A DNA stretch of 24,766 bases from CAZFER01 sp964517495 (GTDB taxonomy: Bacteria; Hinthialibacterota; Hinthialibacteria; Hinthialibacterales; Hinthialibacteraceae). The position numbers were made by a program, and so were the translations under genes. The notes beneath the pieces were generated by a model. That model was not told the DNA's origin. It saw only the letters and a program-made list of their open reading frames with translations, and searched no databases. This document shows positions 7,241 to 15,270 of this stretch, piece by piece (positions within the stretch are counted from its first letter, which is position 1; each line of letters starts with the position of its first letter). The stretch covers positions 1-24,766 of the forward strand of contig CAZFER010000087.1 in assembly GCA_964517495.1 (NCBI GenBank). Reading direction: 5' to 3'.

Positions 7241-8236
7241 TTAAGAGGAAACATAAATCACCAGTTGGCGGTTGATGACTTTGGCTTTGACCAGTTGATT
7301 GGTTTGCTGCATTTTAACCGTAACCACGTCGCCTGGGGCGGCTCGTCCCTGCACCGTGGCGGATGTTTGCAGCACCAGGCCGCCGTTACGAACAATCAAG
7401 TTAACCAGATCCCCCCGTTTAAGGATGTAGTTATTTTCCAGATTGTTCCATGAGATGGGTTTATTTTTTCGAAGCGTGACACGGGTTTTCTTTCCAATCA
7501 GTTCTTCTTTGTTTTCGACGAATTGATGGTCTTCAAATTCGTCATCAATCAAAACAATGCGTTCCCGAAAATCGTCTTCGCTTAACACTTCACCCCTCCG
7601 AACCGAACGTTTGGCGACATAAATTTTCCGCTTGCGTTCAGCAGAAACCACGAACGAAGCTTGCTCAGTCAGGATATTGTCAACATAGAATTGGATTTCA
7701 AAGCGAGATGTACCATAGATAGAAGGGGTATTTTGTTCCACCACCATCTCCACGGTTTTGTCAGGCAGCCAGCAATCCTTGGTGGGAGTGCTGATAATTC
7801 GCAGAACCAATTCTTCATCTGACCAGGCGGTCTCTTTTTGAATGTATTCCTTGATCTTTTTGATCATATCCTGAACCGTGATTAACTTACCCGGCCCATA
7901 AATATGCACGACACGAGGTCCTTCAAAAAATATGTTATAAAAATCATGCCCTGCATGCCTTATACTGCGGATGATGTAGTTATTGGGAAGTCGTGATTGT
8001 TCCCCCGGTTTGGGTGCTTCCAATACTTCAAGTTGTTCAAGGGCTTGTTTAGTTTGTGGCGTAGGTGCCTTGATATCCAGTGCAATATCTCCCAAGCGAA
8101 TAGCCTCCACATTTTTATCGGGCACCACGAATTTATCGGGTAGGTGAATAATGGTCTTTTCGTTTTCAACGCTACCGGCGGGGCTGACCTTAAAAACAGT
8201 CAGGCTAATTATGCACAGAATTAATAATCGTTTCAT
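7241..8236 (-). CDS. flgA: Flagellar P-ring assembly chaperone FlgA
   Basis: FlgA is the periplasmic chaperone that assists FlgI polymerisation. The 331-residue product begins with a Sec signal peptide (MKRLLILCIISLTVF). It ends in the FlgA SAF-type region: KRKIYVAKRSVRRGEVLSED at about residues 205-225, then ILKRGDLVNLIVRNGGLVLQ and a GRAAPGDVVTVKM block before the C-terminal beta strands. It is longer than the roughly 220-residue enterobacterial protein because of an extra N-terminal region (about 25-130) including LGDIALDIKAPTP. GGAAGG stands about 9-10 bases before the ATG. It lies 16 bp after flgG and upstream of a repeat-filled gap before flgH. Confidence 0.9.
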   Translation of the reverse strand: MKRLLILCIISLTVFKVSPAGSVENEKTIIHLPDKFVVPDKNVEAIRLGDIALDIKAPTPQTKQALEQLEVLEAPKPGEQSRLPNNYIIRSIRHAGHDFYNIFFEGPRVVHIYGPGKLITVQDMIKKIKEYIQKETAWSDEELVLRIISTPTKDCWLPDKTVEMVVEQNTPSIYGTSRFEIQFYVDNILTEQASFVVSAERKRKIYVAKRSVRRGEVLSEDDFRERIVLIDDEFEDHQFVENKEELIGKKTRVTLRKNKPISWNNLENNYILKRGDLVNLIVRNGGLVLQTSATVQGRAAPGDVVTVKMQQTNQLVKAKVINRQLVIYVSS

Positions 8237-8252
8237 GATGCTAACCTTCCTT

Positions 8253-9044
8253 TTATTGCTTGAGGTTGACGGAGGTTTGGATCATTTCATCCCCGGTCCG
8301 AACCGCGCGGGAATTCACTTCAAATGCCCGTTGAGCAGTGATGAGATTGACGAGTTCTTCGGCCACGCTGACGTTGGAGTTTTCCAGAAAACCCTGCATC
8401 AGAATTCCAGCACCATCGGTACCTGGGTTTACGATATTAGGATTACCCGAGGCCGTTGTTTCGGTAAATAGATTTTTTCCATTCGCTGATAAACCTGCAG
8501 GATTAACAAAGGTCGCCAATGTAATGTTTCCCAGCTGTTGTGCCTGGGCTTGTCCTTGCGTAACAACAGAGACGATCCCCTCTTCACTAATATTGACGGA
8601 AACAGCGTCTTGAGGGATTGTAATGTTCGGATCAAGCAAAAAACCATCCGAGGTAACCATGTTGCCGTTCTCATCCAGGTTAAACGCCCCATCACGAGTA
8701 TAACCCGTTGTTCCATCCGGCAGCGTAACTTGGAAAAATCCTTTTTTCCCGGCAATGGCAACATCCAATGGATTTTCTGTGTTTCGAAAAGAACCTTCGT
8801 TAAAAACTCGTCGCGTTCCCGCTACTCGTACACCATGACCGACTTGAATTCCGGTGGGCAGGTTCAAACCTTGATAGGCGGATGTACCGGCGGGTTTTAT
8901 GGTCTGATACAGGAGATCCTGAAAATCGACACGAGTACGTTTATACCCAAAGGTATTTGCGTTGGCTAAGTTGTTCGCGATGTTGTCCACCATAAATGAC
9001 ATTCCATGCATGCCGGCGGCGGCGGTAAATAGGCCTCGAAGCAT
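8253..9044 (-). CDS. flgG: Flagellar distal rod protein FlgG
   Basis: FlgG builds the distal rod that crosses the P and L rings. The 263-residue length is normal. The N-terminal flagellar rod motif is clear (MLRGLFTAAAGMHGMSFMVD, then NIANNLANANTFGYKRTRVD), and the C-terminal heptad helix ends with LVNLITAQRAFEVNSRAVRT. The central D1 region includes GKKGFFQVTLPDGTTGYTRDG. The protein is exported by the flagellar type III system and has no Sec signal. It is 35 bp downstream of the flgF-like gene and 16 bp upstream of flgA. Confidence 0.97.
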   Translation of the reverse strand: MLRGLFTAAAGMHGMSFMVDNIANNLANANTFGYKRTRVDFQDLLYQTIKPAGTSAYQGLNLPTGIQVGHGVRVAGTRRVFNEGSFRNTENPLDVAIAGKKGFFQVTLPDGTTGYTRDGAFNLDENGNMVTSDGFLLDPNITIPQDAVSVNISEEGIVSVVTQGQAQAQQLGNITLATFVNPAGLSANGKNLFTETTASGNPNIVNPGTDGAGILMQGFLENSNVSVAEELVNLITAQRAFEVNSRAVRTGDEMIQTSVNLKQ

Positions 9045-9079
9045 CGTATCAGTCTCCTCTTAGATCATTAAAATCTTAT

Positions 9080-9904
9080 TTATGCTCTTGCCACATCGTT
9101 CACGGCTTTTCGCAGGGTGTCATCCAACGCCCTCAATACCCGGGAACTGGCTTCAAAAACACGATACGAATCGATCATCTTCACCATTTCAGTAGTTGGT
9201 TGCGTATTGGCTTTCTCGATATAGCCCTGACCGATTCGGTAATAATCCGGAATTTTAAAATTATCCAGATCGTCTTCTTCTGCCCGGAAAACATTGCCGG
9301 GTTCTCGAAACAGCTTGTCTTTATCTTCAAAGTCTGAAATTTTTAGCTGATCCACCAGCACATTTTGCATTACACCTTGCTGATCGGGCTGACGATGGAA
9401 TACTTCACCAAAGTGGTTGACATAGATTTCATCGTTTCCAACTTGGAGGGGTGTGGGAACACGATTGTTGTTAACGCCTTGCCCCAGCACGTAATACCCT
9501 TGGGGCGTGACCAGGTAGCCTTCATTGTTGACGGCAAAATCACCAGCTCGGCTATAACGAATGCCATCCGGAGTTAATACGTTAAAAAATCCATCTCCAA
9601 AAATCGCCATATCCGTGCTTTTATCCGTGAATACCATTTGCCCGGGGGTATGATCCACATATTGCCAATCCACACCGGCACCGGTTCCAACCCGACCCAT
9701 GGCGTGGTTATAACGTGGCTTTTCAGAAGCGGGCGACAACCCCCGGTAGGTTTCGGTTAACATCACATCAGGAAACGAACGGATGACCACTTCTTCGCGC
9801 CGGAATCCGGGCATTTGCGATCCTGATAAGTTTTGTGCAATGACATCCTGTACTTTTTCCTGTACAATCATACCGGATGCGGCTGAATAAAGGCCTGCGA
9901 TCAT
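9080..9904 (-). CDS. flgF: Flagellar proximal rod protein, FlgF-like
   Basis: This 274-residue axial rod protein has an N-terminal basal-body rod motif (MIAGLYSAASGMIVQEKVQD, then VIAQNLSGSQMPGFRR). It has the central STDMAIFGDGFFNVLTPDG segment of FlgF/FlgG proteins, and a C-terminal helix containing VKMIDSYRVFEASSRVLRAL. The canonical NxAN of FlgG is replaced by AQNLSG, and the gene sits directly before flgG, which favours FlgF over a second FlgG. It is the first gene of the operon: GGAG at 9912-9915 precedes the ATG, and a sigma-54-type promoter lies at 9941-9956. Confidence 0.88.
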   Translation of the reverse strand: MIAGLYSAASGMIVQEKVQDVIAQNLSGSQMPGFRREEVVIRSFPDVMLTETYRGLSPASEKPRYNHAMGRVGTGAGVDWQYVDHTPGQMVFTDKSTDMAIFGDGFFNVLTPDGIRYSRAGDFAVNNEGYLVTPQGYYVLGQGVNNNRVPTPLQVGNDEIYVNHFGEVFHRQPDQQGVMQNVLVDQLKISDFEDKDKLFREPGNVFRAEEDDLDNFKIPDYYRIGQGYIEKANTQPTTEMVKMIDSYRVFEASSRVLRALDDTLRKAVNDVARA

Positions 9905-9940
9905 TCTTCAACTCCATAACAAAAAGTCAGTTGAGAATAG

Positions 9941-9956
9941 AGCAACGTGTGTACCA
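9941..9956 (-). promoter_or_regulatory. Sigma-54 (RpoN) promoter of the flagellar rod/ring operon
   Basis: On the minus strand TGGTAC (9956-9951), five bases, then TTGCT (9945-9941) match the -24/-12 consensus TGGCAC-N5-TTGCW at all but one position, with exact GG-N10-GC spacing. Transcription would start near 9930, leaving a leader of about 25 bases that contains the GGAG at 9912-9915 and then the flgF ATG at 9904. Rod and ring operons are under sigma-54 in many flagellated bacteria. The enhancer site and activator are not identified. Confidence 0.75.
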
Positions 9957-10067
9957 ACAATGAGGAATGAGGGTGTTAAAAGCTTGTCTTGAAATTAAGT
10001 TCAGGTTTTTCAAAGGGATAAAGTGTCACTGGGTTTTGTGATTTTCTTTAAAAAATGACTCAAGTTT

Positions 10068-10517
10068 TTGTTAAAAATGCCGATAGGAGGAATTTTTTTC
10101 CTTTTCATGTCATCAATACTCATTTTGGCTGGTGTAAATGATCGATCTGTATTTGATGAAGGGTGGTATGGATTGGAAAAATCACCTGAGGGGATCCTAT
10201 ACCGTGCTTCATTGCCCAATAGCACCATCATGATTCCAATTAAGAATTCATCGATGCTCCTCACCTTCCTCCTGGCGGGAAGACCAGAACATACAGGAGA
10301 ACCATTGAGTTTTACTATTATGTCTAATGATTCCACTATAGCTGATTTTCAATTGACCACCAATCATTGGACCACTCGTCAAGTGGATGTATCGTTAAAC
10401 AATGAACAACTGATTCACCTAAAGGTAAAAAATCCCTGGTCACCTGACAATATATATAAAAATGGTGATGTCCGCTCGCTGGGAATTTTATTGAGCGCAA
10501 TTCGAATCGAAATGTGA
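10068..10517 (+). CDS. Small exported protein with a beta-sandwich-like domain (function unknown)
   Basis: The product is up to 149 residues. A hydrophobic stretch at about 5-22 (IGGIFFLFMSSILILAG) suggests a signal peptide or membrane anchor. The rest is rich in beta strands: FDEGWYGLE near 29-37 opens the domain, a WTTRQVDVSL strand is near 101-110, and GDVRSLGILLSAIRIE closes it. From memory this open-close pattern (GWYxxE ... D-x-R-x-LG-I-x-L ... I) occurs in domains attached to bacterial glycosyltransferases and related glycan proteins; I could not check it. The start is uncertain: TTG 10068, ATG 10077 and ATG 10107 are in frame, and the only good GGAGGA (10086-10091) lies inside the frame, 15 bases before ATG 10107. 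The gene ends 12 bp before the DapA-like gene and is probably in an operon with it. Confidence 0.6.
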   Translation: MLKMPIGGIFFLFMSSILILAGVNDRSVFDEGWYGLEKSPEGILYRASLPNSTIMIPIKNSSMLLTFLLAGRPEHTGEPLSFTIMSNDSTIADFQLTTNHWTTRQVDVSLNNEQLIHLKVKNPWSPDNIYKNGDVRSLGILLSAIRIEM

Positions 10518-10529
10518 GGAATTTTTACA

Positions 10530-11516
10530 ATGGTTTTCACTCATCCCATCACCGGAAAGCAAGTTCCAGATTATTTAGCCGGAGTTATTGCACCCATGTT
10601 TACCCCCGTCGATTCAGAAGGCCAAATCGACCATAATGGCCTGCGGGAATATACCCATTATTTGAATCAATCTCCTTCAATCACAACATTGTTTTGGCGT
10701 AGCGGGGTGGGACGAATGTTCACCTTTAACAAGGAGGAATTTAAGGAATCACTTAAGATTGTTATGCAAACGGTAGAAGGAAACAAACCAGTTTTTGCCG
10801 GAACCAACGGGATTCATGATGGAAATTTCAACAATAAAGCTGATTATAAACGTTATATGAATGAAACACTGGAACTCACTTATTTTGCCAAAGAGCAAGG
10901 TGCAAGCGCGGTGGTTTTGGTGGTTCCCGCTGCTTTGCCAGTCGAAGAGTACACACCTGAAGAAATAACCGCATCCTTTTTTGCAATGGTCCACGAAAAT
11001 ATTGATATCCCCATCCTTATTTATAATCCGCAATCCATACCTCCAGCATTCCGGCTTAAACCCATACTTATATCCTATTTATCCAATTTTGAACGTATTA
11101 TCGGCTTAAAATTGTCGACCAATGACATGTATTGGATGGCTTTGTTAATTAACGCCGCGGCAGACAATGAGTTTTTCACTATTGCGGGTTCGGAATGCAC
11201 TTTTTACCAGGCTATCCTCACCGGTGCGGTTGGCGTTATTGGGCAGGGGTGCAGTATTTACCCCCATATACTAAAGAGGATTCTCGATGAAATCACAGTA
11301 GGCCAAATAGAGCAGGCCAGGATGGCGCAATTTGATGTAAACAAAGCCTTGGAAGGCTTTCAAAACCTGCCACCGGATATAAGTGGTTTTGCTTTTCTCA
11401 GAAAAAAAGGACTCCTGGTTTCTGAATATTGCCGGGATGGTACCAATCCGCTTTCTCTGGATGAAGTTGATGGAATTTATAACGCTATTGAACCTATATG
11501 TGCCAAATATCTTTAA
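10530..11516 (+). CDS. DapA/NanA-superfamily lyase with atypical active-site loop
   Basis: This 328-residue class I aldolase-fold protein belongs to the dihydrodipicolinate synthase / N-acetylneuraminate lyase family. The Schiff-base lysine is K194 (IIGLKLSTND) and the catalytic tyrosine is Y165 (ILIYNPQ). Two specificity features differ from true DapA. The GTTGE loop is replaced by SGVGR at 58-62, so the relay threonines are missing, and the arginine that binds the substrate carboxylate after YNxPS is not present. It is therefore unlikely to be lysine-pathway DHDPS and more likely acts on a sugar acid or another 2-keto acid. GAGGA about ten bases before the ATG, overlapping the end of the upstream gene, supports the start. 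Confidence 0.85.
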   Translation: MVFTHPITGKQVPDYLAGVIAPMFTPVDSEGQIDHNGLREYTHYLNQSPSITTLFWRSGVGRMFTFNKEEFKESLKIVMQTVEGNKPVFAGTNGIHDGNFNNKADYKRYMNETLELTYFAKEQGASAVVLVVPAALPVEEYTPEEITASFFAMVHENIDIPILIYNPQSIPPAFRLKPILISYLSNFERIIGLKLSTNDMYWMALLINAAADNEFFTIAGSECTFYQAILTGAVGVIGQGCSIYPHILKRILDEITVGQIEQARMAQFDVNKALEGFQNLPPDISGFAFLRKKGLLVSEYCRDGTNPLSLDEVDGIYNAIEPICAKYL

Positions 11517-11886
11517 AAAAGCATAAGCCTGGACAAGTCTTTACAATTTCACATTCACTCGTTCTGTGAAATGGTTTAGAGTATGATCCAAATTGAATGA
11601 CTGTAAGTGGTCAGGCGTTTGAAGTACCATTCCCCTCCCAAGCCTGCTGAGCTTTACCCATAAGTGGAGGGGACGACAATCAACCCCCTCTGTCTCTCCC
11701 CCAGGCTTGGGGAAGAAGTGGATAGCCGATAACAGAAAGGTATTGTAGAAGGTTTGTATAATCGCTAAACGGCTGCAACAACCATTCCCCTCCCATGACT
11801 GGGAGGGGCTGGGGGAGGGTTGACAAAAAAGCGTTTTGCAATCTTTCAACATACATGGTTAATGTCCAATAAAGGGGATTTTCGAT
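11517..11886. repeat. G/C-tract palindromic repeats filling an intergenic gap
   Basis: This 370-bp gap has no gene. CCCAAGCCTG (11637-11646) is the exact complement of CAGGCTTGGG (11702-11711). CCCCTCCCA (11787-11795) pairs perfectly with TGGGAGGGG (11800-11808) across a 4-base loop. Both units are introduced by ACCATTCCCCTCCCA, so they are two copies of one element, the second shorter. A minus-strand open frame across 11541-11852 is only a reading of this repeat DNA. Related segments lie at 6370-6405 and 7142-7178. Confidence 0.75.
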
Positions 11887-14394
11887 ATGGTTAATTTTTG
11901 TTTTAAATATCCAGGTTTAAGCATGATCGGTTTATTGTTTTTGCTGATTGCGGTATCAGGTGTTAATGCGCAAGAGGAAATCCCCATCAACTTGGGCCAG
12001 ACTGTGGAAGGAACCGTAACTCCATCAAATCCATCAGTGGTTTTTACGGTGGATTTGAATCGCAGAGATAAAATAGAAGCCCTGTTTGATATCCCCGATC
12101 GTGAATCACCAATTACATTATCTGTTTTTAATGTCCTTAACGATCTGGCCGCCCAAAATGATGGAATAAATTATCCTGATTTTGCGGGCGCTTACCTTAT
12201 CTATCAAATTGGCGGAAGTGGTACTCATACTTTCAGGATTGATCTTCCCCAACTTGCTCAGCCACTCGATTATTCGTTTCGAGTGCGCAAACTGGGGGCT
12301 GATGAACCTGATCGAACTATCCAAATTCGGGAAAGCAAAACCGGCCTGATTGAGTCGGCTGATGATTTTGATATTTTCCGGGTGTATTTAAGAGCTGGAA
12401 ATCCAGTATTATTTGTTCTTAGAAATCCCAGTAATGTTTTGGATTCAGTGATGGGGATATTTGATCCTTCCGGGCAGATTGTGGCGGTCAATGATGACTT
12501 TTTTAGCTCCGCATCGGTTCTGCTTTACATGCCTGAACAGACTGGAACCTACGTGGTGCTTGTTCAAGGTGCAATCGAAACAGCGATTGGCCCATACGAA
12601 CTGGCGGCTAAAGAAGTTCCTATTTTTAGCCCTCCTTTCAATACCACAGAAAATGTCGATTCACCCGGCGATGTATTTGCCTATGAAATGGTTCTATTCA
12701 AAGATACAGTCTACCAATTTGATACAGTGGGCGTGGATGGCTTTCTGCCCTTCGTGGCGCTTTCTGATGTCAATATGAATGTGATATCGTCAAACACGGT
12801 GGAATCGGCGGATGTGCCATTGGCTGGAATACCCGGCTTTACTCCATTACATGATGAATCTCTATACCTCCTTGTTGCTGGAGACACCCCGGACATGACC
12901 GGTGGTTTAGGGGTGGAAGTAACCACCCCAGAGGATGAGAGCAATTTGACCGAACTTGAGCATGGTGATTTTCTTGCCGGGGTAATCGGCCCAATTGGTG
13001 ATATGGATCAATATTCCTTTTCCGCGGAAGAGGGGAAGGAATACTCTATTCTCATAACGCCAACCTGGCATATTCTGGATCCCGCTTTTCGGGTGTTGAA
13101 CATCAATGGTGAAGAAGTCTTAAGCAACGATAATGCTTCAGGCGGTGTGCAATCCCTGCTTAGTGGTTTTCAACTACCAGAGGGTGATTATAAAATCGAA
13201 GTTTTCGCCTCACCCACCCAAGAGATCGCCGAACGGCTCACGGGGGTTTACGTCATCCAATTTGTGGAAGGTACAACCTTTGATCGCAGTGAACCGCTTA
13301 TTTTTGAACCCGAAATTGAAGTATCGCCTATAGCAGGGGGAGTTCATATTCACATCCCAACCTCAGCCGTTAGTGATGATACCTATCCATTATCGGCTAC
13401 CATGACCTTTGAAACCGATCATCCCGACCATACATTTGAAATACAAAAAGGTCTTCCGGTTGAATTTGATCTACCCGTGGAACAGGATGAAATCGCCTTC
13501 CTGACAATTTCAGACAGTGCCCATTTTGTGAATACCACCATGCAAATCACCCTTCCTCCACCGCATGTGATTTCTCCCTTGGGAGGAATGCCTTATGGAT
13601 TGGCGGTGGCGAAAGATAATACCCTGTATATCACCGAATCGGAAAACGGAGCAATTGTGAAGGTCATGATCGATGGTGCGACTGAAACCGTGGTAACAGG
13701 TGAACCGACCGGCGGTGGAACCCTGGGCCCCAATGCACTAGCGTTTGATCACCATGAAGATTTGTTCATGACCAACGCACGCACTCATTCAGTGGTTAAA
13801 ATTCACCCTGATGGCGCCACAGAGGCGGTGGTGGCTGAACTTAATTTCCCTATCGATTTGGCCTTTGACCAGGATAACAATATGATTATCGTCCAGCTTG
13901 GGGCGGATAATATTTTGAAAGTTCATGCAGACGGATCGCGTGAAGTTCTGGCATCTGATCTTCGCAATCCCAATAATGTGGCCATTTCACCGGATGGGCA
14001 AATATACTTTTGTACCTCAAACCGTGAAAATGGCAGTGGAATTTACCGGATATCTGAAGATGGAACTGTTGAAACGGTGATGGAGCCATTTGCAGACTCC
14101 CTGCAAGGCATGGCGTTTGACCGGGAAGGCTATCTTTACATCGCCGATGGGATATCAGGATTTTTATACCGGATATCCCCCGAAAATGAGTTTCAAATCT
14201 TCACTCGTTGGCTTTCAGGCCCCGTGGATGTAGCCTTTGGAAGGGGTGAATATGGCAAAACCCTGTTTGCCACCAATATGGGGATTGAGGCGAATGGTTT
14301 CTATTTCCAAAATGTGGTGGCGATCAAAACCGGCCGTGAAGGTTTGTTGCTTCCTTTCGGATCAACAGGAATATTGGATTGGTTAAATTGGTAA
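11887..14394 (+). CDS. Secreted protein with PPC-like beta-sandwich domains and a C-terminal beta-propeller
   Basis: The 835-residue product has a Sec signal peptide with predicted cleavage after VNA (about residue 28). Residues 30 to about 460 hold about four bacterial pre-peptidase C-terminal (PPC)-like domains, recognised by the recurring D-x-D/YxFxxxxG pattern (such as DVFAYEMVLFKDTVYQFD and DMDQYSFSAEEGKEYSILIT). A further beta domain spans about 470-560. From about 565 to the end is an NHL/SMP-30-like propeller with repeated PYGLAVAKDNTLYITES, PNALAFDHHEDLFMTN, PIDLAFDQDNN and PNNVAISPDGQIYF blades. There is no protease or other enzyme domain, so the function is unknown; binding or structural roles at the cell surface are plausible. 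GGGG about 9 bases before the ATG can serve for initiation. It is convergent with the cysteine-cluster gene 19 bp away. Confidence 0.8.
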   Translation: MVNFCFKYPGLSMIGLLFLLIAVSGVNAQEEIPINLGQTVEGTVTPSNPSVVFTVDLNRRDKIEALFDIPDRESPITLSVFNVLNDLAAQNDGINYPDFAGAYLIYQIGGSGTHTFRIDLPQLAQPLDYSFRVRKLGADEPDRTIQIRESKTGLIESADDFDIFRVYLRAGNPVLFVLRNPSNVLDSVMGIFDPSGQIVAVNDDFFSSASVLLYMPEQTGTYVVLVQGAIETAIGPYELAAKEVPIFSPPFNTTENVDSPGDVFAYEMVLFKDTVYQFDTVGVDGFLPFVALSDVNMNVISSNTVESADVPLAGIPGFTPLHDESLYLLVAGDTPDMTGGLGVEVTTPEDESNLTELEHGDFLAGVIGPIGDMDQYSFSAEEGKEYSILITPTWHILDPAFRVLNINGEEVLSNDNASGGVQSLLSGFQLPEGDYKIEVFASPTQEIAERLTGVYVIQFVEGTTFDRSEPLIFEPEIEVSPIAGGVHIHIPTSAVSDDTYPLSATMTFETDHPDHTFEIQKGLPVEFDLPVEQDEIAFLTISDSAHFVNTTMQITLPPPHVISPLGGMPYGLAVAKDNTLYITESENGAIVKVMIDGATETVVTGEPTGGGTLGPNALAFDHHEDLFMTNARTHSVVKIHPDGATEAVVAELNFPIDLAFDQDNNMIIVQLGADNILKVHADGSREVLASDLRNPNNVAISPDGQIYFCTSNRENGSGIYRISEDGTVETVMEPFADSLQGMAFDREGYLYIADGISGFLYRISPENEFQIFTRWLSGPVDVAFGRGEYGKTLFATNMGIEANGFYFQNVVAIKTGREGLLLPFGSTGILDWLNW

Positions 14395-14413
14395 GTTTAA
14401 TAAAAACAAATAA

Positions 14414-14827
14414 TTAATTTGCATTCGCTTTTTTAGATTTTTTGGTTTTTGAACTGGCTCTCTTTTTCTTTTTGGAATTCAAATACTTTTCAAATGCCTC
14501 TACGGTTTCAATTTCGATATATTCGGTCTCCCAGCCTTCATAGGCGGTGTAAAAATCACAATTTTTAGTATCATATTCACGGCAGGTTTGGGGGCGATTA
14601 TCGTATATGGTACATTTATCATCATCCGATAAAGCACTGCACCGGGTTGGGCATTTCACCATCCAGCGATCTTTATCAACGAGGAGGGTAACGCCTTCGT
14701 GCAGTAAATACCATCGAACATCATCCTTCTCCCGTTTGGTCCTTGGTTTATCGATTTCGATTGTGATGTATTTACAACATAAAGCAATACATCGATCACA
14801 AAGGGAATCGGTTAATATGGGTAACAT
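14414..14827 (-). CDS. YkgJ-like cysteine-cluster protein with lysine-rich tail
   Basis: This 137-residue protein has the zinc/iron-chelating cysteine-cluster pattern of the YkgJ/UPF0153 family. C10, C13, C17 and C18 form CxxCxxxCC near the N-terminus, then C59, C63 and C72, followed by YDNRPQTCREY with C82 and a last C90. The family is thought to bind a metal, but no general biochemical role is established. The C-terminus (about 118-133) is a lysine-rich tail not needed for the fold and suggestive of nucleic-acid or acidic-surface contact. AGGA stands about 9 bases before the ATG, and a good sigma-70-type promoter lies at 14922-14951. Confidence 0.82.
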   Translation of the reverse strand: MLPILTDSLCDRCIALCCKYITIEIDKPRTKREKDDVRWYLLHEGVTLLVDKDRWMVKCPTRCSALSDDDKCTIYDNRPQTCREYDTKNCDFYTAYEGWETEYIEIETVEAFEKYLNSKKKKRASSKTKKSKKANAN

Positions 14828-14921
14828 GGCGGAATCCTGTATGTTGGAGTGTTTTGCTGACTTATGGTATCAGCGAAAAGATATAAGCAAAGGCGGCTTA
14901 CAATTATTTTCTATGTTTACT

Positions 14922-14951
14922 ATTATAAATGCGGCAGTCCCGTCGTGCCAA
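14922..14951 (-). promoter_or_regulatory. Sigma-70-type promoter for the cysteine-cluster gene
   Basis: On the minus strand TTGGCA (14951-14946, 5 of 6 to consensus) is followed after 18 bases by TATAAT (14927-14922, perfect). Transcription would start near 14915, giving a leader of about 88 bases to the ATG at 14827. Confidence 0.5.
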
Positions 14952-15014
14952 GTAATACCAAGTATACTCGTGTTCCATGCTGATTAAGCGTAACATAAAG
15001 CGGATGATTATCGT

Positions 15015-15043
15015 TTAATAGATGAGTATGTTAAAGATATAAT
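15015..15043 (+). promoter_or_regulatory. Possible promoter for the deoxyribosyltransferase-like gene
   Basis: TTAATA (15015-15020), 17 bases, TATAAT (15038-15043). Transcription from here would produce a leader of about 220 bases. The gap 14828-15270 is very AT-rich (13 G/C in the 60 bases 15061-15120) and holds another TATAAT at 15109-15114, so chance matches are likely. No gene is seen in this gap. Confidence 0.3.
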
Positions 15044-15216
15044 AGTATCATAAACAATTTTGATTCATTTTTCATCAAAAGAGAGAAATAAGTATCAATA
15101 TATTTGCGTATAATTTATTGATTAGGAAAATGTGTGCGTAACTAAACAAAACTGACTAATAAAGTATTAATATTGGATTCATATAAACTTAACAATCGTG
15201 AGGTTAAATAACAAGT

Positions 15217-15254
15217 ACTGTTATTCGTTAGTATTTTCGTTGAAGAATAACAGT
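15217..15254 (+). promoter_or_regulatory. 10-bp inverted repeat just upstream of the deoxyribosyltransferase-like gene
   Basis: ACTGTTATTC (15217-15226) and GAATAACAGT (15245-15254) are perfect complements separated by 18 bases, ending 16 bases before the chosen start codon. It could be a repressor operator or an mRNA hairpin affecting initiation, since no strong Shine-Dalgarno is present. Confidence 0.5.
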
Positions 15255-15270
15255 CGCATGGATGAGTTTT

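Noticed and set aside
10010..10336. 108-codon minus-strand open frame opposite the beta-sandwich gene
   Set aside because: Antisense to a better-supported frame that has a hydrophobic leader and an operon partner; no motif seen.
11541..11852. 103-codon minus-strand open frame
   Set aside because: It is a translation of the G/C-tract repeats and their complementary arms, not a protein-like sequence.
14934..14951. TGGCAC on the minus strand as a sigma-54 -24 element
   Set aside because: No GC dinucleotide occurs at the required 10-base spacing; the site fits better as part of a sigma-70 -35 TTGGCA.
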